Assembly (NCBI RefSeq): GCF_963677715.1
Contig: NZ_OY782495.1
Coordinates: forward strand, 2,160,001-2,224,000
DNA length: 64,000 nt
Reading direction: 5' to 3'
Origin: an uncultured Bacteroides sp.
GTDB lineage: Bacteria; Bacteroidota; Bacteroidia; Bacteroidales; Bacteroidaceae
Below are positions 1-9,615 of the stretch, piece after piece. Position numbers and translations under genes: made by a program. Below the pieces are notes generated by a model. The model saw only the letters and a program-made list of their open reading frames with translations, was not told the origin of the DNA and made no database searches. Within the stretch, counting starts at the first letter, position 1; each line of letters opens with the position of its first letter.

Positions 1-2
1 AT

Positions 3-116
3 GCCGCCAAAGAAGAAATAGAACGAAGCTATGGAGATGTAGACACTTATCTGGAAAAAGGACTTGGGCTGACAAAAGAAAAAAGGCAACGCCTGCAGAG
101 CCTTCTGCTCGAATAA
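3..116 (+). CDS. C-terminal fragment of a tyrosine-protein-phosphatase-like protein (5' end outside window)
   Basis: The window opens inside a gene. Frame 3 reads 37 residues to a TAA at 114-116, including the segment ERSYGDVDTYLEKGLGLT. A helical tail of this kind (a Y-G-x-V-x-x-Y-L core followed by GLT) is typical of the C-terminus of IphP/Y_phosphatase3-type tyrosine phosphatases. The catalytic Cys loop would lie upstream and cannot be seen, so this is a family guess from the tail alone. No other reading frame in this stretch is plausible. Confidence 0.5.
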   Translation, partial: AAKEEIERSYGDVDTYLEKGLGLTKEKRQRLQSLLLE

Positions 117-313
117 AAAAAACGAATAAGAAAGTTTCTCCTAAAGTGGCAAATCCGTAAAACATCGGGAGAAAATAAGCCCTGCGCATCTTGCTCCTAA
201 AGTGCTTTATATCAATAATTAAGCTTCCGTACTCTTTATTTTATTCAATAGTCGTGAAAATCAATAATTATCCGTACCTTTGTGCCCGAAATATAAAGAT
301 ATACAGAAGATTA
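117..313 (+). promoter_or_regulatory. Upstream region of the DEAD-box helicase with duplicated segments and promoter
   Basis: A -7 element TACCTTTG lies at 275-282, matching the Bacteroides TAnnTTTG consensus, about 30 bp before the helicase start. A clear -33 TTTG is not evident. Two pairs of short direct repeats occur: CTCCTAAAGTG at 138-148 and 194-204, and ATCAATAATTA at 211-221 and 260-270. Each copy of the second is followed by TCCGTAC (226-232 and 271-277), so the promoter-proximal block appears to be partly duplicated. Nothing else is recognisable. Confidence 0.5.
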
Positions 314-2203
314 ATGAAGAATTTTGAAGAGTTAGGCGTTTCTCCGGAAATACTTAGAGCAATTAAAGAAATGGGATATGAGAATCCCATGCCAGTACAA
401 GAAGAAGTAATACCGTATTTACTGGGAGAGGGCAACGATGTAGTAGCTCTTGCACAAACAGGAACAGGAAAGACCGCAGCATTCGGTCTCCCCATCATAC
501 AGAAGATAGACGTAAAAAAACGCGTGCCACAGTCACTCGTTTTATGCCCCACCCGTGAACTTTGTTTACAGATAGCAGGCGATTTAAATGATTATTCCAA
601 ATATATAGACGGACTAAAGATCCTCCCCGTATACGGAGGTTCATCCATCGAAAGCCAAATACGCAGCCTCAAAAAGGGTGTGCACATCATTGTAGCTACA
701 CCGGGTCGTTTGCTCGACCTTATGCAACGCAGAACCGTATCACTGTCTACCATCAGCAACGTCATTATGGATGAAGCGGATGAAATGCTTAACATGGGCT
801 TTACCGAAAGCATCAACTCCATTTTGGCCGACGTACCTAAAGACCGCAACACCCTGTTGTTCTCGGCCACCATGTCGCCCGAAATATCGCGCATTTCCAA
901 AAATTACCTTCACAACGCCAAAGAAATCACCATTGGTCGCAAAAACGAAAGCACCAATAATGTGAAGCACGTGGCTTACCTGGTACAGGCCAAAGATAAA
1001 TTTGCCGCTCTAAAACGAATTGCCGATTACTACCCGCAAATATACGGCATCATCTTTTGCCGCACCCGTAAGGAGACACAGGAAATTGCCGACAAGTTGA
1101 TGGAAGAAGGCTACAGCGCAGATGCTTTGCATGGCGAACTCTCCCAGTCGCAACGCGACGCCGTGATGCAAAAATTCCGTATACGCAATATACAAATACT
1201 TGTAGCTACCGATGTAGCCGCACGCGGACTCGATGTAGACGACCTTACCCATATCATCAATTACGGATTGCCCGACGATACCGAAAGCTACACACACCGT
1301 AGCGGACGTACAGGCCGTGCCGGAAAAACAGGAACTTCCATCGCCATCGTTAACATGCGCGAAAAAGGAAAGATGCGTGAAATTGAACGCATCATCGGTA
1401 AGAAGTTCATCATAGGAACAATGCCTACCGGAAAAGAAATTTGCGAAAAACAACTGATCAAGGTCATTGACGACATCGAAAAGGTGAAGGTAAACGAAGA
1501 AGAAATAGAAGACTTTATGCCTGCTATTTATCGTAAACTCGAATGGCTTAGCAAAGAAGACGTAATTAAGCGCATGGTATCCATGGAATTCAACCGCTTT
1601 CTGGAATACTACCGTGACCGCAAGGAGATTGAATCTCCCACCGACGGCCGTAGCGAAAGGGGAGAAAGATTTGAAAGAGGAACCAGAGAACGCCGCGATC
1701 GCAATGATGATGGTGGTAGAGGACGTTCTGCAGAAGCCGGATATACCCGTCTTTTCATTAATCTGGGTAAAATGGATAACTTCTTCGCCGGTCAGTTAAT
1801 TGAGCTTATCAATCGCAACGTGAACAAGCGTGTGCAGATAGGCCGCATCGATTTGATGAAGAATTTCTCGTTCTTTGAAGTAGAAAACGAACAAACATCC
1901 TCCGTAATCGAGTGCCTCAACAAGGCAACCGTATCCGGCCGTAAAGTATCGGTAGAGATTGCCGGAGAAGAGAACTCGGCAGGCTCCAGAGGAGGAGAAA
2001 AGAAATATACCCCGGCCCCCAGACGAAGCGATGCCCCGAAAGCTTTTAAAAGCGATCGCAAGAAGAGCAATGCAAGTCGCGAAGAGCGCGGATATACCGA
2101 ACAAAGAGGAACGAAGAAAAAAGAAGACTGGCAAAAACTGCTGAATGGCGAAGAACCCGACTTCAGCGAAGAAGGCTGGGCACGCAGAAAACCTAAAAAA
2201 TAA
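314..2203 (+). CDS. DEAD-box ATP-dependent RNA helicase with DbpA-type RNA-binding domain (DeaD/CsdA-like)
   Basis: An RNA helicase of 629 residues that should unwind RNA duplexes, in this family typically during ribosome assembly or cold adaptation. The motifs are all present: Q-motif region at residues 3-30, motif I AQTGTGKT at 47-54, PTREL at about 80, TPGR at about 130, DEAD at 153-156, SAT at 184-186, then the RecA-2 motifs ARGLD and HRSGRTGR. A DbpA-like RNA-binding domain follows in the last third, then a basic Arg/Lys/Ser-rich tail. The start at 314 was chosen because the Q-motif begins a few residues later; an in-frame upstream ATG at 191 would add 41 residues rich in Tyr and Lys with no homology-like character and would precede the promoter. 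The gene is monocistronic, with a terminator following. Confidence 0.93.
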   Translation: MKNFEELGVSPEILRAIKEMGYENPMPVQEEVIPYLLGEGNDVVALAQTGTGKTAAFGLPIIQKIDVKKRVPQSLVLCPTRELCLQIAGDLNDYSKYIDGLKILPVYGGSSIESQIRSLKKGVHIIVATPGRLLDLMQRRTVSLSTISNVIMDEADEMLNMGFTESINSILADVPKDRNTLLFSATMSPEISRISKNYLHNAKEITIGRKNESTNNVKHVAYLVQAKDKFAALKRIADYYPQIYGIIFCRTRKETQEIADKLMEEGYSADALHGELSQSQRDAVMQKFRIRNIQILVATDVAARGLDVDDLTHIINYGLPDDTESYTHRSGRTGRAGKTGTSIAIVNMREKGKMREIERIIGKKFIIGTMPTGKEICEKQLIKVIDDIEKVKVNEEEIEDFMPAIYRKLEWLSKEDVIKRMVSMEFNRFLEYYRDRKEIESPTDGRSERGERFERGTRERRDRNDDGGRGRSAEAGYTRLFINLGKMDNFFAGQLIELINRNVNKRVQIGRIDLMKNFSFFEVENEQTSSVIECLNKATVSGRKVSVEIAGEENSAGSRGGEKKYTPAPRRSDAPKAFKSDRKKSNASREERGYTEQRGTKKKEDWQKLLNGEEPDFSEEGWARRKPKK

Positions 2204-2254
2204 ACCGCCATTGCACATCTGCTGATGTAAATACGATTTGCAATAAAAGCAACC

Positions 2255-2313
2255 AAAATCAGGCACTCAACTGTATTCGCAAACGAAACAGAAGAATGCC
2301 TGATTTTGTTTTT
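2255..2313. terminator. Convergent terminator between the helicase gene and sucD
   Basis: Perfect 11-bp arms AAAATCAGGCA (2255-2265) and TGCCTGATTTT (2297-2307) enclose a 31-nt loop and are followed by TGTTTTT on the plus strand. It sits between two convergent genes and may serve both. The loop is long for an intrinsic terminator. Confidence 0.6.
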
Positions 2314-2326
2314 CGGTAACAGCCAC

Positions 2327-3202
2327 TTATCGCTTACCCAAAGCCGAATGCAACAGCGCGGGTATTTGCGACGGCTCGTCTGCTACCAGCACACCCGCTA
2401 CTCTCAAAGCCGACACTTTTTCGGACGCAGTGCCCGCACCACCCGATATGATAGCTCCCGCATGCCCCATCTGCTTACCCGCAGGGGCCGACAGTCCGGC
2501 AATGAAAGCCACCACCGGCTTGGTAACGTATCGACTGATATAGTCTGCCGCCAGCTCTTCGGCATTGCCGCCGATCTCGCCAATCATTACAATAGCGTCC
2601 GTATCCGGATCCTGCTCAAAAAGCTCCAGCAGATCAATAAAGTATAAGCCCACTACAGGGTCACCCCCCATGCCGATGGCCGTAGATTGCCCCAAACCGG
2701 CAGCAGAGAGATGATACACAATTTCATAAGTCAGCGTGCCGCTACGGCTTATCACCCCTACTCTTCCGGGCTTAAAAATGTGCCCGGGCAAAATTCCGGC
2801 CAGACATTTGTCGGGAGTAACCAATCCGGGACAGTTCGGGCCTATCAGTTGCGCCCCCTTCTCCTGCACATATCGATAAGCCCTGATCACATCCAGCGTA
2901 GGTATCCCTTCGGTTATGCAGATAATCAGCTGAATACCCGCATCGGCCGCCTCCATAATAGAGTCCGCCGCAAAACGTGCGGGTACAAAAACAATAGAGG
3001 TATTGGCATTTGTTTGCTCCACAGCCTCATTCATGGTATTAAACACAGGAATGCCGTGTACCTCCGTACCACCTTTTCCGGGAGAAGCACCACCTACCAC
3101 CAGCGTGCCGTAATCGAGCATTTTGTGTGCATGGAAACCGCCATCACGCCCTGTGATGCCCTGTACAATCAGTCTGGTCGATTCATTAATAAGTATACTC
3201 AT
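2327..3202 (-). CDS. sucD: Succinyl-CoA ligase (ADP-forming) alpha subunit
   Basis: Alpha subunit (291 aa) of succinyl-CoA synthetase, which interconverts succinyl-CoA and succinate with ADP or GDP phosphorylation. The N-terminus has the CoA-binding Rossmann region ([13 protein letters not shown]). The phosphohistidine loop is near the C-terminus ([12 protein letters not shown]). Length is normal for the family. The gene follows sucC with a 4-nt gap on the same strand, so the two are co-transcribed and form the alpha2beta2 enzyme. In Bacteroides this enzyme belongs to succinate/propionate metabolism; the CoA-transferase at 61.3-62.8 kb handles the same thioester. Confidence 0.96.
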   Translation of the reverse strand: MSILINESTRLIVQGITGRDGGFHAHKMLDYGTLVVGGASPGKGGTEVHGIPVFNTMNEAVEQTNANTSIVFVPARFAADSIMEAADAGIQLIICITEGIPTLDVIRAYRYVQEKGAQLIGPNCPGLVTPDKCLAGILPGHIFKPGRVGVISRSGTLTYEIVYHLSAAGLGQSTAIGMGGDPVVGLYFIDLLELFEQDPDTDAIVMIGEIGGNAEELAADYISRYVTKPVVAFIAGLSAPAGKQMGHAGAIISGGAGTASEKVSALRVAGVLVADEPSQIPALLHSALGKR

Positions 3203-3206
3203 GTCT

Positions 3207-4361
3207 TCAATTTTTTAATCGTGATTTTGCCGATAATTCCACGGCCATACGAGTGGCCTCGCTCATCGTTTCGGCAGCCAGAAAGCGTGTGTTTTGCAAC
3301 AAGGCACGCCCTTCTTTCTCATTGGTGCCCGTGAGCCGCACAATGACGGGAGTCTCTGTTTCTATCTGCCTGAAAGCCTCTACCAATCCATTGGCCACAT
3401 CATCGCAACGGGTAATGCCTCCAAAGATGTTGATCAATACCACCCTCACCCGCTTGTCACCCAGTAACAGCTTCATGGCTTCTATCACCTTCACAGGATT
3501 GGAACTGCCGCCGATATCAAGAAAATTAGCCGGATTACCCCCATAGAGTTTAATCATATCCATCGTAGCCATAGCCAGTCCGGCTCCGTTTACCATGCAA
3601 CCTATTTCTCCGCTTAAGGACACGTAGCTGAAACCCTTTCCCTTGGCCATAGCTTCTGTTTTTTCTTCATCGGTAAGCTCTGCCAGCCATCGAATATCAT
3701 CATGGCGGAAAAGTGCGTTATCGTCAAACGTCATCTTGGCATCAATAGCCATCAACCGCCCGTCTCCGGTTTGTATCAACGGGTTGATCTCGGCCAGCGA
3801 AGCATCTTTCTCTATAAACAAACGATATAATTTCTGCAGGATAACCGCCATCTGGTTTACCTGCTCTATCTGCGGAAACAGCGTAAAGGCAAACCGGCGG
3901 GCCATAAAATCGGGTATGCCTACCATCGGGTCAATGCGGAAGCGGAATATTTTATCGGGAGTTTCTCGGGCTACGGCCTCTATGTCCATGCCGCCTTCGG
4001 AACTCATCATGAGCAACACCGACTTGCTATTGCGATCAATCACAAAACTAAGATAGTATTCGGAAGCAATATCCACCGCTTCACTTACAAGCACCTTCTC
4101 AACCTTGTATCCCTTTATCTGCATGCCAAAGATTCCCTTTGCCTTGTCGGCAACATCATCCTTACCGCCGCCGGCGAGTTTTACTCCTCCGGCCTTGCCC
4201 CTGCCACCGGTAAGAACCTGAGCCTTGACTACCACTTTTTCTCTCTCCATAGCGGCATAGGCAGCAACGGCCTCGGCCGGATTGAGGCAAAGACAATGCT
4301 CCTCTACCGGAATCCCATAAGCGGCAAAAAGATCTTTCGCCTGATATTCGTGAATTTTCAT
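3207..4361 (-). CDS. sucC: Succinyl-CoA ligase (ADP-forming) beta subunit
   Basis: Beta subunit (384 aa) carrying the ATP-grasp fold and the nucleotide site. It starts with the family signature [19 protein letters not shown], then [20 protein letters not shown] (ATP-grasp), and near the C-terminus the [14 protein letters not shown] segment. The ATG at 4361 is preceded by AAAGGAAAAA, a plausible ribosome-binding site. An in-frame ATG 18 codons upstream encodes residues absent from the family, so it was not used. It is first gene of a sucC-sucD pair; the 137-bp gap upstream shows no good TAnnTTTG element. Confidence 0.96.
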   Translation of the reverse strand: MKIHEYQAKDLFAAYGIPVEEHCLCLNPAEAVAAYAAMEREKVVVKAQVLTGGRGKAGGVKLAGGGKDDVADKAKGIFGMQIKGYKVEKVLVSEAVDIASEYYLSFVIDRNSKSVLLMMSSEGGMDIEAVARETPDKIFRFRIDPMVGIPDFMARRFAFTLFPQIEQVNQMAVILQKLYRLFIEKDASLAEINPLIQTGDGRLMAIDAKMTFDDNALFRHDDIRWLAELTDEEKTEAMAKGKGFSYVSLSGEIGCMVNGAGLAMATMDMIKLYGGNPANFLDIGGSSNPVKVIEAMKLLLGDKRVRVVLINIFGGITRCDDVANGLVEAFRQIETETPVIVRLTGTNEKEGRALLQNTRFLAAETMSEATRMAVELSAKSRLKN

Positions 4362-4498
4362 AAGCAGTTTTTCCTTTAATGATAAAACAACAAAACGCAC
4401 GCCAAGAGGCCTCAAACACTACAGGCCGCTGAGTGACAACATTATAACAACCGAAAACAGATCCCGATTGTTGCAATGAGCTATATGTTATTAATCAT

Positions 4499-6712
4499 TT
4501 ATTTGGAAGAAAGTGAAAGCTCCTGAATGAGGTTTCCGGCTTTTCCGTACTTATCGATAATGAAAAGAATGTAACGAATGTCTACGCCCACACAGCGTTG
4601 CAACTTCGGCTCGAAAATTATATCACCGCTCATAGCCTCCCAGTTTCCGTCGAAAGCAAGTCCCAACAATTGTCCGCGGGCATTAAACATGGCACTGCCC
4701 GAATTTCCGCCCGTAATGTCGTTGGTAGAGATAAAGCAAACCTTCATGTCTCCCTTTTTATCGGCATACCGCCCAAAATTTTTCGAAGCAAGCAGCGATA
4801 ACACGTCCGACCCCACGGCAAAATCGCTATCGCCCCAATGAGCCTTCACCTTTTCAAGAATGCCTTTCGTTGTAGTGTAATAGCCATAATCTACCCCATC
4901 CGAAGGCGAATAGCCGCTTACATTGCCAAAGCTGAGCCGCATGGTAGAGTTGGCATCGGGATAGTAATTACGGTCTGCATACATGCGGCGCACGGCCGAG
5001 TTAAACGACCGTTCGTCCCGGGTGATGTTTTCGGAAGCTTTATTCACCGACTGGCTCATCTCAAAGTACTTCACAATTAAATCGACCCCAAGTGATACGG
5101 CAGGATCGTCCATGATGTTGTAAGTCGTGTCGCGCTCAAAGAAACGCTTTAATCCTCGCGGAGAAGTAAGATCGGAGTGCGCATACAGCGAATCGACAAA
5201 AGCCTGTTCATTGCCTGCATATTTCGTTGAGATGGTGTGATACATTTCGGGCAAGTACACACTATCCACCTGCGAACGATACTCCTTGAGCATGGCCGTG
5301 AACACCTTTTTATCTATATCAAGGTCAAGGTTTGCGTATTTGTCGGTGATTTCTTTGATTTTAGCTACCACATATTTCTCTTCGGCACCGAAGTCAAAGT
5401 TCAGAATATCCAGCGCCAGCTGCACCAATTCGGGGCCGTTCATAAATGATTCGCCGAAATAGGCCATCGCACGATTCGTTTCGCGGCGGCTTTTATAGTT
5501 CAATTCCAAAGAAGAAAGCAAGTGCAACAGCTTTTCGCGCTCCTGCGGGGTGTGCTGTATCCACTGCATCAATGCCGCTTCCGTTTCCCTCTTCTTTTCA
5601 AGTACTTTCAGTTTAACGATAGCCTGATTGGTGCCAATGCTGTTTTTCCAGTAATTGGAGCTTTCATCGTACTTTGCCGCATATTTAATGCGAATATCTT
5701 CGCTACCTTCCATCGCCTTCTTCCAGATGGCCTGCTTCACTCCGCGCACATCAATCATCGCCTGATTCATGCCGTGCATCATTTCCTCTATACCAAACGA
5801 AGAGAGATAACGCTCTGTGGAACCGGGATAGCCAAGCGTCATGCAAAAAGAGCCTTCTTTGTAACCGTCAAGCGATATGGGCGCTACATAATCGGGATGA
5901 TAGGGCACATTATCGGGCGAATAATCGGCCGGTTTATTGTTTTTATCGGCATAGATACGAAACACGGAGAAGTCTCCCGTATGCCGTGGCCATACCCAGT
6001 TATCGGTATCCCAACCAAACTTACCCACCGAAGAGGGAGGAGCAAAAACCAGACGGACATCGTTAAAATCGCGGTAAACGGAGAGCCAGAACTCATTGCC
6101 TCCGTAGTAGGGATCGACCACTCCTACCAACGAAGAATCTTTGGCGTGCACTTCCTCTTGTATGGATAACATCACCGAATCCGTGGCTATCCGCCGCTGA
6201 GCTTCCGTCATCGTTGAGGTAACCGCTTTAAGCACTCGCTTGCTAACGTCTTTGGTACTCAAAAGAAAACGGACATACAACTCGGGATTAGGTAATTCTT
6301 CTTCCCTGTTACGGGCCACAAACCCATCTTTTAAATAGTCATGCTTTACCGAACTGTGTTGTTGAATAGCCCCAAAACCACAATGATGATTCGTAAAGAC
6401 CAGTCCGTCTTCAGAAACAACCACTCCCGAACAGAAGCCGCCGAAACTGACTATCGCATCCTTCAGAGAAGGTTTTTTGGGATTGTATAGTTTATCGGCA
6501 GGAACTTTCAGTCCCAGCTCTTTCATGGCTTTACGCGTCTCTTTGTTGAGGTTTCCCAGCATCCACATTCCTTCGTGAGCACGCACAGGAGCACCCAGCA
6601 GAAACAGAAAGAGTAAAACACTCAACAATCCCTTCTTTCTCAGAGAGGATTTGCAAACACAGTTCTCCCTTCTATTATTGCATTCAGTTCTTTGGTTCAT
6701 GGTATTAATCAA
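4499..6712 (-). CDS. S46 family dipeptidyl-peptidase, DPP7-type
   Basis: A secreted or periplasmic serine exopeptidase (737 aa) that releases N-terminal dipeptides, important in peptide-fermenting Bacteroidota. A signal peptide is visible (Arg/Lys-rich residues 13-27, hydrophobic 29-40, AHEGMW near 46-50). The S46 chymotrypsin-fold triad is present: His in TNHHCG near residue 109, Asp in RHTGDFS, Ser in TGGNSGS near the C-terminus. The residue 18 positions after the catalytic Ser is Gly (LAFDGNWE). In Porphyromonas gingivalis this position is Gly in DPP7 (hydrophobic P1) and Arg in DPP11 (acidic P1), so DPP7 specificity is inferred. The gene starts 19 nt after the DUF389 gene and probably ends a ruvB-flippase-DUF389-DPP7 transcript. 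Some alternative initiator within the first 13 codons is possible. Confidence 0.92.
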   Translation of the reverse strand: MINTMNQRTECNNRRENCVCKSSLRKKGLLSVLLFLFLLGAPVRAHEGMWMLGNLNKETRKAMKELGLKVPADKLYNPKKPSLKDAIVSFGGFCSGVVVSEDGLVFTNHHCGFGAIQQHSSVKHDYLKDGFVARNREEELPNPELYVRFLLSTKDVSKRVLKAVTSTMTEAQRRIATDSVMLSIQEEVHAKDSSLVGVVDPYYGGNEFWLSVYRDFNDVRLVFAPPSSVGKFGWDTDNWVWPRHTGDFSVFRIYADKNNKPADYSPDNVPYHPDYVAPISLDGYKEGSFCMTLGYPGSTERYLSSFGIEEMMHGMNQAMIDVRGVKQAIWKKAMEGSEDIRIKYAAKYDESSNYWKNSIGTNQAIVKLKVLEKKRETEAALMQWIQHTPQEREKLLHLLSSLELNYKSRRETNRAMAYFGESFMNGPELVQLALDILNFDFGAEEKYVVAKIKEITDKYANLDLDIDKKVFTAMLKEYRSQVDSVYLPEMYHTISTKYAGNEQAFVDSLYAHSDLTSPRGLKRFFERDTTYNIMDDPAVSLGVDLIVKYFEMSQSVNKASENITRDERSFNSAVRRMYADRNYYPDANSTMRLSFGNVSGYSPSDGVDYGYYTTTKGILEKVKAHWGDSDFAVGSDVLSLLASKNFGRYADKKGDMKVCFISTNDITGGNSGSAMFNARGQLLGLAFDGNWEAMSGDIIFEPKLQRCVGVDIRYILFIIDKYGKAGNLIQELSLSSK

Positions 6713-6731
6713 TGGAATTAATCTAACATTT

Positions 6732-8093
6732 CTATTCTGCGATCAGTCTCAATCGCTTGGCTCCCACGCGGGCTTTGAGCCATTCGCTTATCTTCGTTTT
6801 CTCTGCTTCTTTAGGCCTCTTGGCAAACTTCATCACAGCCAGAGTTATCGTATCCGTACGCATAGAATCGACACGTGTTTCTATGGTATGAGATATAGAG
6901 AGTGTTTTTACCGACGGGTAAAGCACCTTGAGCTCGGGAATTATCTTTTGCCCCAACGCATCGAATGCTCTATAAGTGGCCAGACTTGTTTCCAGCGAAG
7001 CAATCTTTTGTTGCTGCTCCTTAAGCCGTTCTTCACTGCTTTTGTAAAAGTCTTCCATCACCATGGCGCGTATAGACGACATATCCACCGGGGCATTATT
7101 CATGCCTTGCATCACCGTAAGTCGGGTTCTATTGAGTTTATAGTCGGCCAACTTATGCCGAGCAAGAGCAATGGAGGCAGCCGGAACATCCTCTCCCACC
7201 AGTATTACTTTAATTTCGGCACTATCTCCCTTATGAATGATCTGCTTATCCAATATCTGTGTATTGTCAAAGCTCAACTGCTCGGTAATGAACTTATAGG
7301 CCGACCGCTCAAACAAGCTGCTTCTTATGATATTGAAAGTAAGGTAAACAGCCGGACACATCGTTACCAGAACGATAAACACAATAGACCGATGCACCGT
7401 ACGTTCACGACTCTTATCGACAAATTCTTTGCGTTGAAAGTGCATCACCCTCACCCCGATAAAAGTGGCAAGGCTGATAAACACACAATTGATGAAGTAT
7501 AAATAAAACGCTCCGAGAAAGTAAACCAGATTTCCGGTAGCAAGTCCGAAACCGGCCGTACACAACGGAGGCATCAGGGCCGTAGCAATAGCCACACCGG
7601 CAATTACATTGCCTTTTTCTTTGGTAGAAATGGCCACCACGCCGGCCAATCCGCCAAAAAGAGCGATTAATACATCGTAAATGGTAGGCGACGTACGGGC
7701 CAGCAATTCCGATTGTGCCTGATCGAAAGGAGAAATCAAAAAGAAAAACGTGGCCGTTGCCACACTGAATGCCGTAGTAATAAGCAAACTTTTCAGTGAA
7801 CGCTTCATTAACTCAAAGTCATTGAGCCCCACAGATAAACCGATTCCCATGATTGGTCCCATCAAAGGCGAAATAAGCATGGCGCCTATAATCACAGCCG
7901 TAGAGTTAACATTCAACCCCAGTGAAGCCATAAATATAGCGAAAATAAGAATCCAAAGATTAGCTCCCTTAAACTCTACCCCGCGACGAATAGATTCAAC
8001 CGTCTCCAATTCATTGGTCTTGTCTTTCTTCAAATCAAGATAGTCTTTCAGGAATTCCCTGACAGCAAACAGATTTCGATTAGGCGCTTTCAT
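6732..8093 (-). CDS. DUF389 family multi-pass membrane protein
   Basis: A 453-residue protein of unknown function in the DUF389 family. The N-terminal two-thirds contain hydrophobic helices with the family signature (SLGLNVNSTAVIIGAMLISP, then PLMGPIMGIG; a later ATALMPPLCTAGFG). The region from about residue 240 onward is a soluble tail with coiled-coil character, predicted at the inner membrane. It overlaps the flippase gene by 4 nt and ends 19 nt before the S46 peptidase, so it is translationally coupled. The sequence shows no catalytic motif, and the neighbours suggest no particular substrate. Confidence 0.85.
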   Translation of the reverse strand: MKAPNRNLFAVREFLKDYLDLKKDKTNELETVESIRRGVEFKGANLWILIFAIFMASLGLNVNSTAVIIGAMLISPLMGPIMGIGLSVGLNDFELMKRSLKSLLITTAFSVATATFFFLISPFDQAQSELLARTSPTIYDVLIALFGGLAGVVAISTKEKGNVIAGVAIATALMPPLCTAGFGLATGNLVYFLGAFYLYFINCVFISLATFIGVRVMHFQRKEFVDKSRERTVHRSIVFIVLVTMCPAVYLTFNIIRSSLFERSAYKFITEQLSFDNTQILDKQIIHKGDSAEIKVILVGEDVPAASIALARHKLADYKLNRTRLTVMQGMNNAPVDMSSIRAMVMEDFYKSSEERLKEQQQKIASLETSLATYRAFDALGQKIIPELKVLYPSVKTLSISHTIETRVDSMRTDTITLAVMKFAKRPKEAEKTKISEWLKARVGAKRLRLIAE

Positions 8094-9589
8094 GGTTTCT
8101 TCTTTATTAACCGGTTAATAATAGGAATCTGACTCAACGGAAAATCTTTTTTTACGATATAAGCTATGAATACAAGCAGTAATACGCTATGGTAAAGCAG
8201 TCGAAGGATAACATTACCCGGCACAATCAGCCCGGATGCTATATAAAGCACAGCGGCAAGAAGCACATACCAACCAATGCCCTTCAAATCATAATCGATG
8301 GGATATTTCTTCTGCCCTACGAAATAAGAGAGCAGCGTTACAATGGCATATCCCGTAACTCCCGACCACGCACAGGCTACATATCCGTAAATGGGAACAA
8401 AAATAATGTTCAGCACCACAATGAATGCGCAACCGATGATTGAGAAGTAGGCTCCCCAACGGGTCTGGTCAATCAGTTTGTACCAAAAGGAAAGATTAAA
8501 GTAAATTCCTTTAAAGATCTCGGCGCCCATAACAATAGGTATAACACTCAGCCCTACCCAATAATCGCGGCTAACCATGTGCTTGAGAATGTCCATATAA
8601 AGACTCACTACCAAAAAAGCCAGCAAGGCAAAAACAATAAAATACTTCATGGCCGAAGCATACATCTTCCGATTGTCTCCCTCTCTGTTTTTGCCGAAAA
8701 CAAACGGTTCGTAAGCATATCGAAAAGCCTGGGTAAACATGGCCATAATCATCGCTATTTTACTGACTGCTCCATAGATACCCAATTGAGACATGGCCTT
8801 ATGATGATCATCAAACAAGAAGGGAAAAATCATCTTATCAATCGTTTGGTTTAATATGCCGGCAATGCCCAGCACCAGTATGGGAAAAGAGTAAGAGAGC
8901 ATTCGCCTGATCAGTGCTTTATCGAAGGTATATTTAAAGCCCGTAAATTCGGGAATAAAAGCAAGCATCTGTAAGCTGGTACAAATAAGGTTGGCCATAA
9001 AGATATAACCCACAATATAAGAAGGGTCGTAAAACCACGAAATAGTCCAGGCATAATGCGCATGTAGCCACGGGCACAAAAGCAGAAAGAACAGATTGAG
9101 CGAAATGTTAGACACAATAAACAGCAACTTAACGGCAGCAAACTTAATGGGTCTTTTCTTAAATCGCAAGTAAGCGAAAGGGATGCATTGAAAAGAGTCC
9201 AGCGCTACCGTAGCAGCCATCATCCATATAAATTCAGGATGCTGGACATAGCCCAGAAAGGAAGATATATCCGAAAGGAAAAGCAGGCAGACAAGAATGA
9301 ACATCAGCGAAGTGAACCCTACCGAGATCAAAGAAGTAGAATAAACCCTGAGAGGATCTTCGTCCTTTTTATTAGCAAAGTAAAAGAAGCCCGTCTCCAT
9401 GCCATAGGTAAGCACTACAAGCAACAAGGCCGTTATGGCATAAATATTAGTCACAACGCCGTAGCCACCGGATGCGGCGGACAGTTCCATGGTATACAAA
9501 GGAACCAACAGATAGTTCAGAAAACGTCCTACAATGCTACTCAGTCCGTAGATGGCAGTATCTTTTGCCAAAGACTTTAATCCGGCCAT
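8090..9589 (-). CDS. Oligosaccharide flippase-like (Wzx/MATE-superfamily) membrane protein
   Basis: A 499-residue integral membrane protein with roughly 12-14 hydrophobic segments. The N-terminus (LAKDTAIYGLSSIVGRFLNY, then LLVPLYT) matches the polysaccharide-transporter/flippase family, which moves lipid-linked saccharides across the inner membrane. No glycosyltransferases are adjacent, so its cargo cannot be inferred; in Bacteroides this flippase is commonly found next to ruvB outside capsule loci. It is 26 nt downstream of ruvB and overlaps DUF389 by 4 nt. A general lipid-linked glycan or MurJ-like role is possible but unproven. Confidence 0.85.
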   Translation of the reverse strand: MAGLKSLAKDTAIYGLSSIVGRFLNYLLVPLYTMELSAASGGYGVVTNIYAITALLLVVLTYGMETGFFYFANKKDEDPLRVYSTSLISVGFTSLMFILVCLLFLSDISSFLGYVQHPEFIWMMAATVALDSFQCIPFAYLRFKKRPIKFAAVKLLFIVSNISLNLFFLLLCPWLHAHYAWTISWFYDPSYIVGYIFMANLICTSLQMLAFIPEFTGFKYTFDKALIRRMLSYSFPILVLGIAGILNQTIDKMIFPFLFDDHHKAMSQLGIYGAVSKIAMIMAMFTQAFRYAYEPFVFGKNREGDNRKMYASAMKYFIVFALLAFLVVSLYMDILKHMVSRDYWVGLSVIPIVMGAEIFKGIYFNLSFWYKLIDQTRWGAYFSIIGCAFIVVLNIIFVPIYGYVACAWSGVTGYAIVTLLSYFVGQKKYPIDYDLKGIGWYVLLAAVLYIASGLIVPGNVILRLLYHSVLLLVFIAYIVKKDFPLSQIPIINRLIKKKP

Positions 9590-9615
9590 AGAATTTTATC
9601 TATAGAATAAATAAT

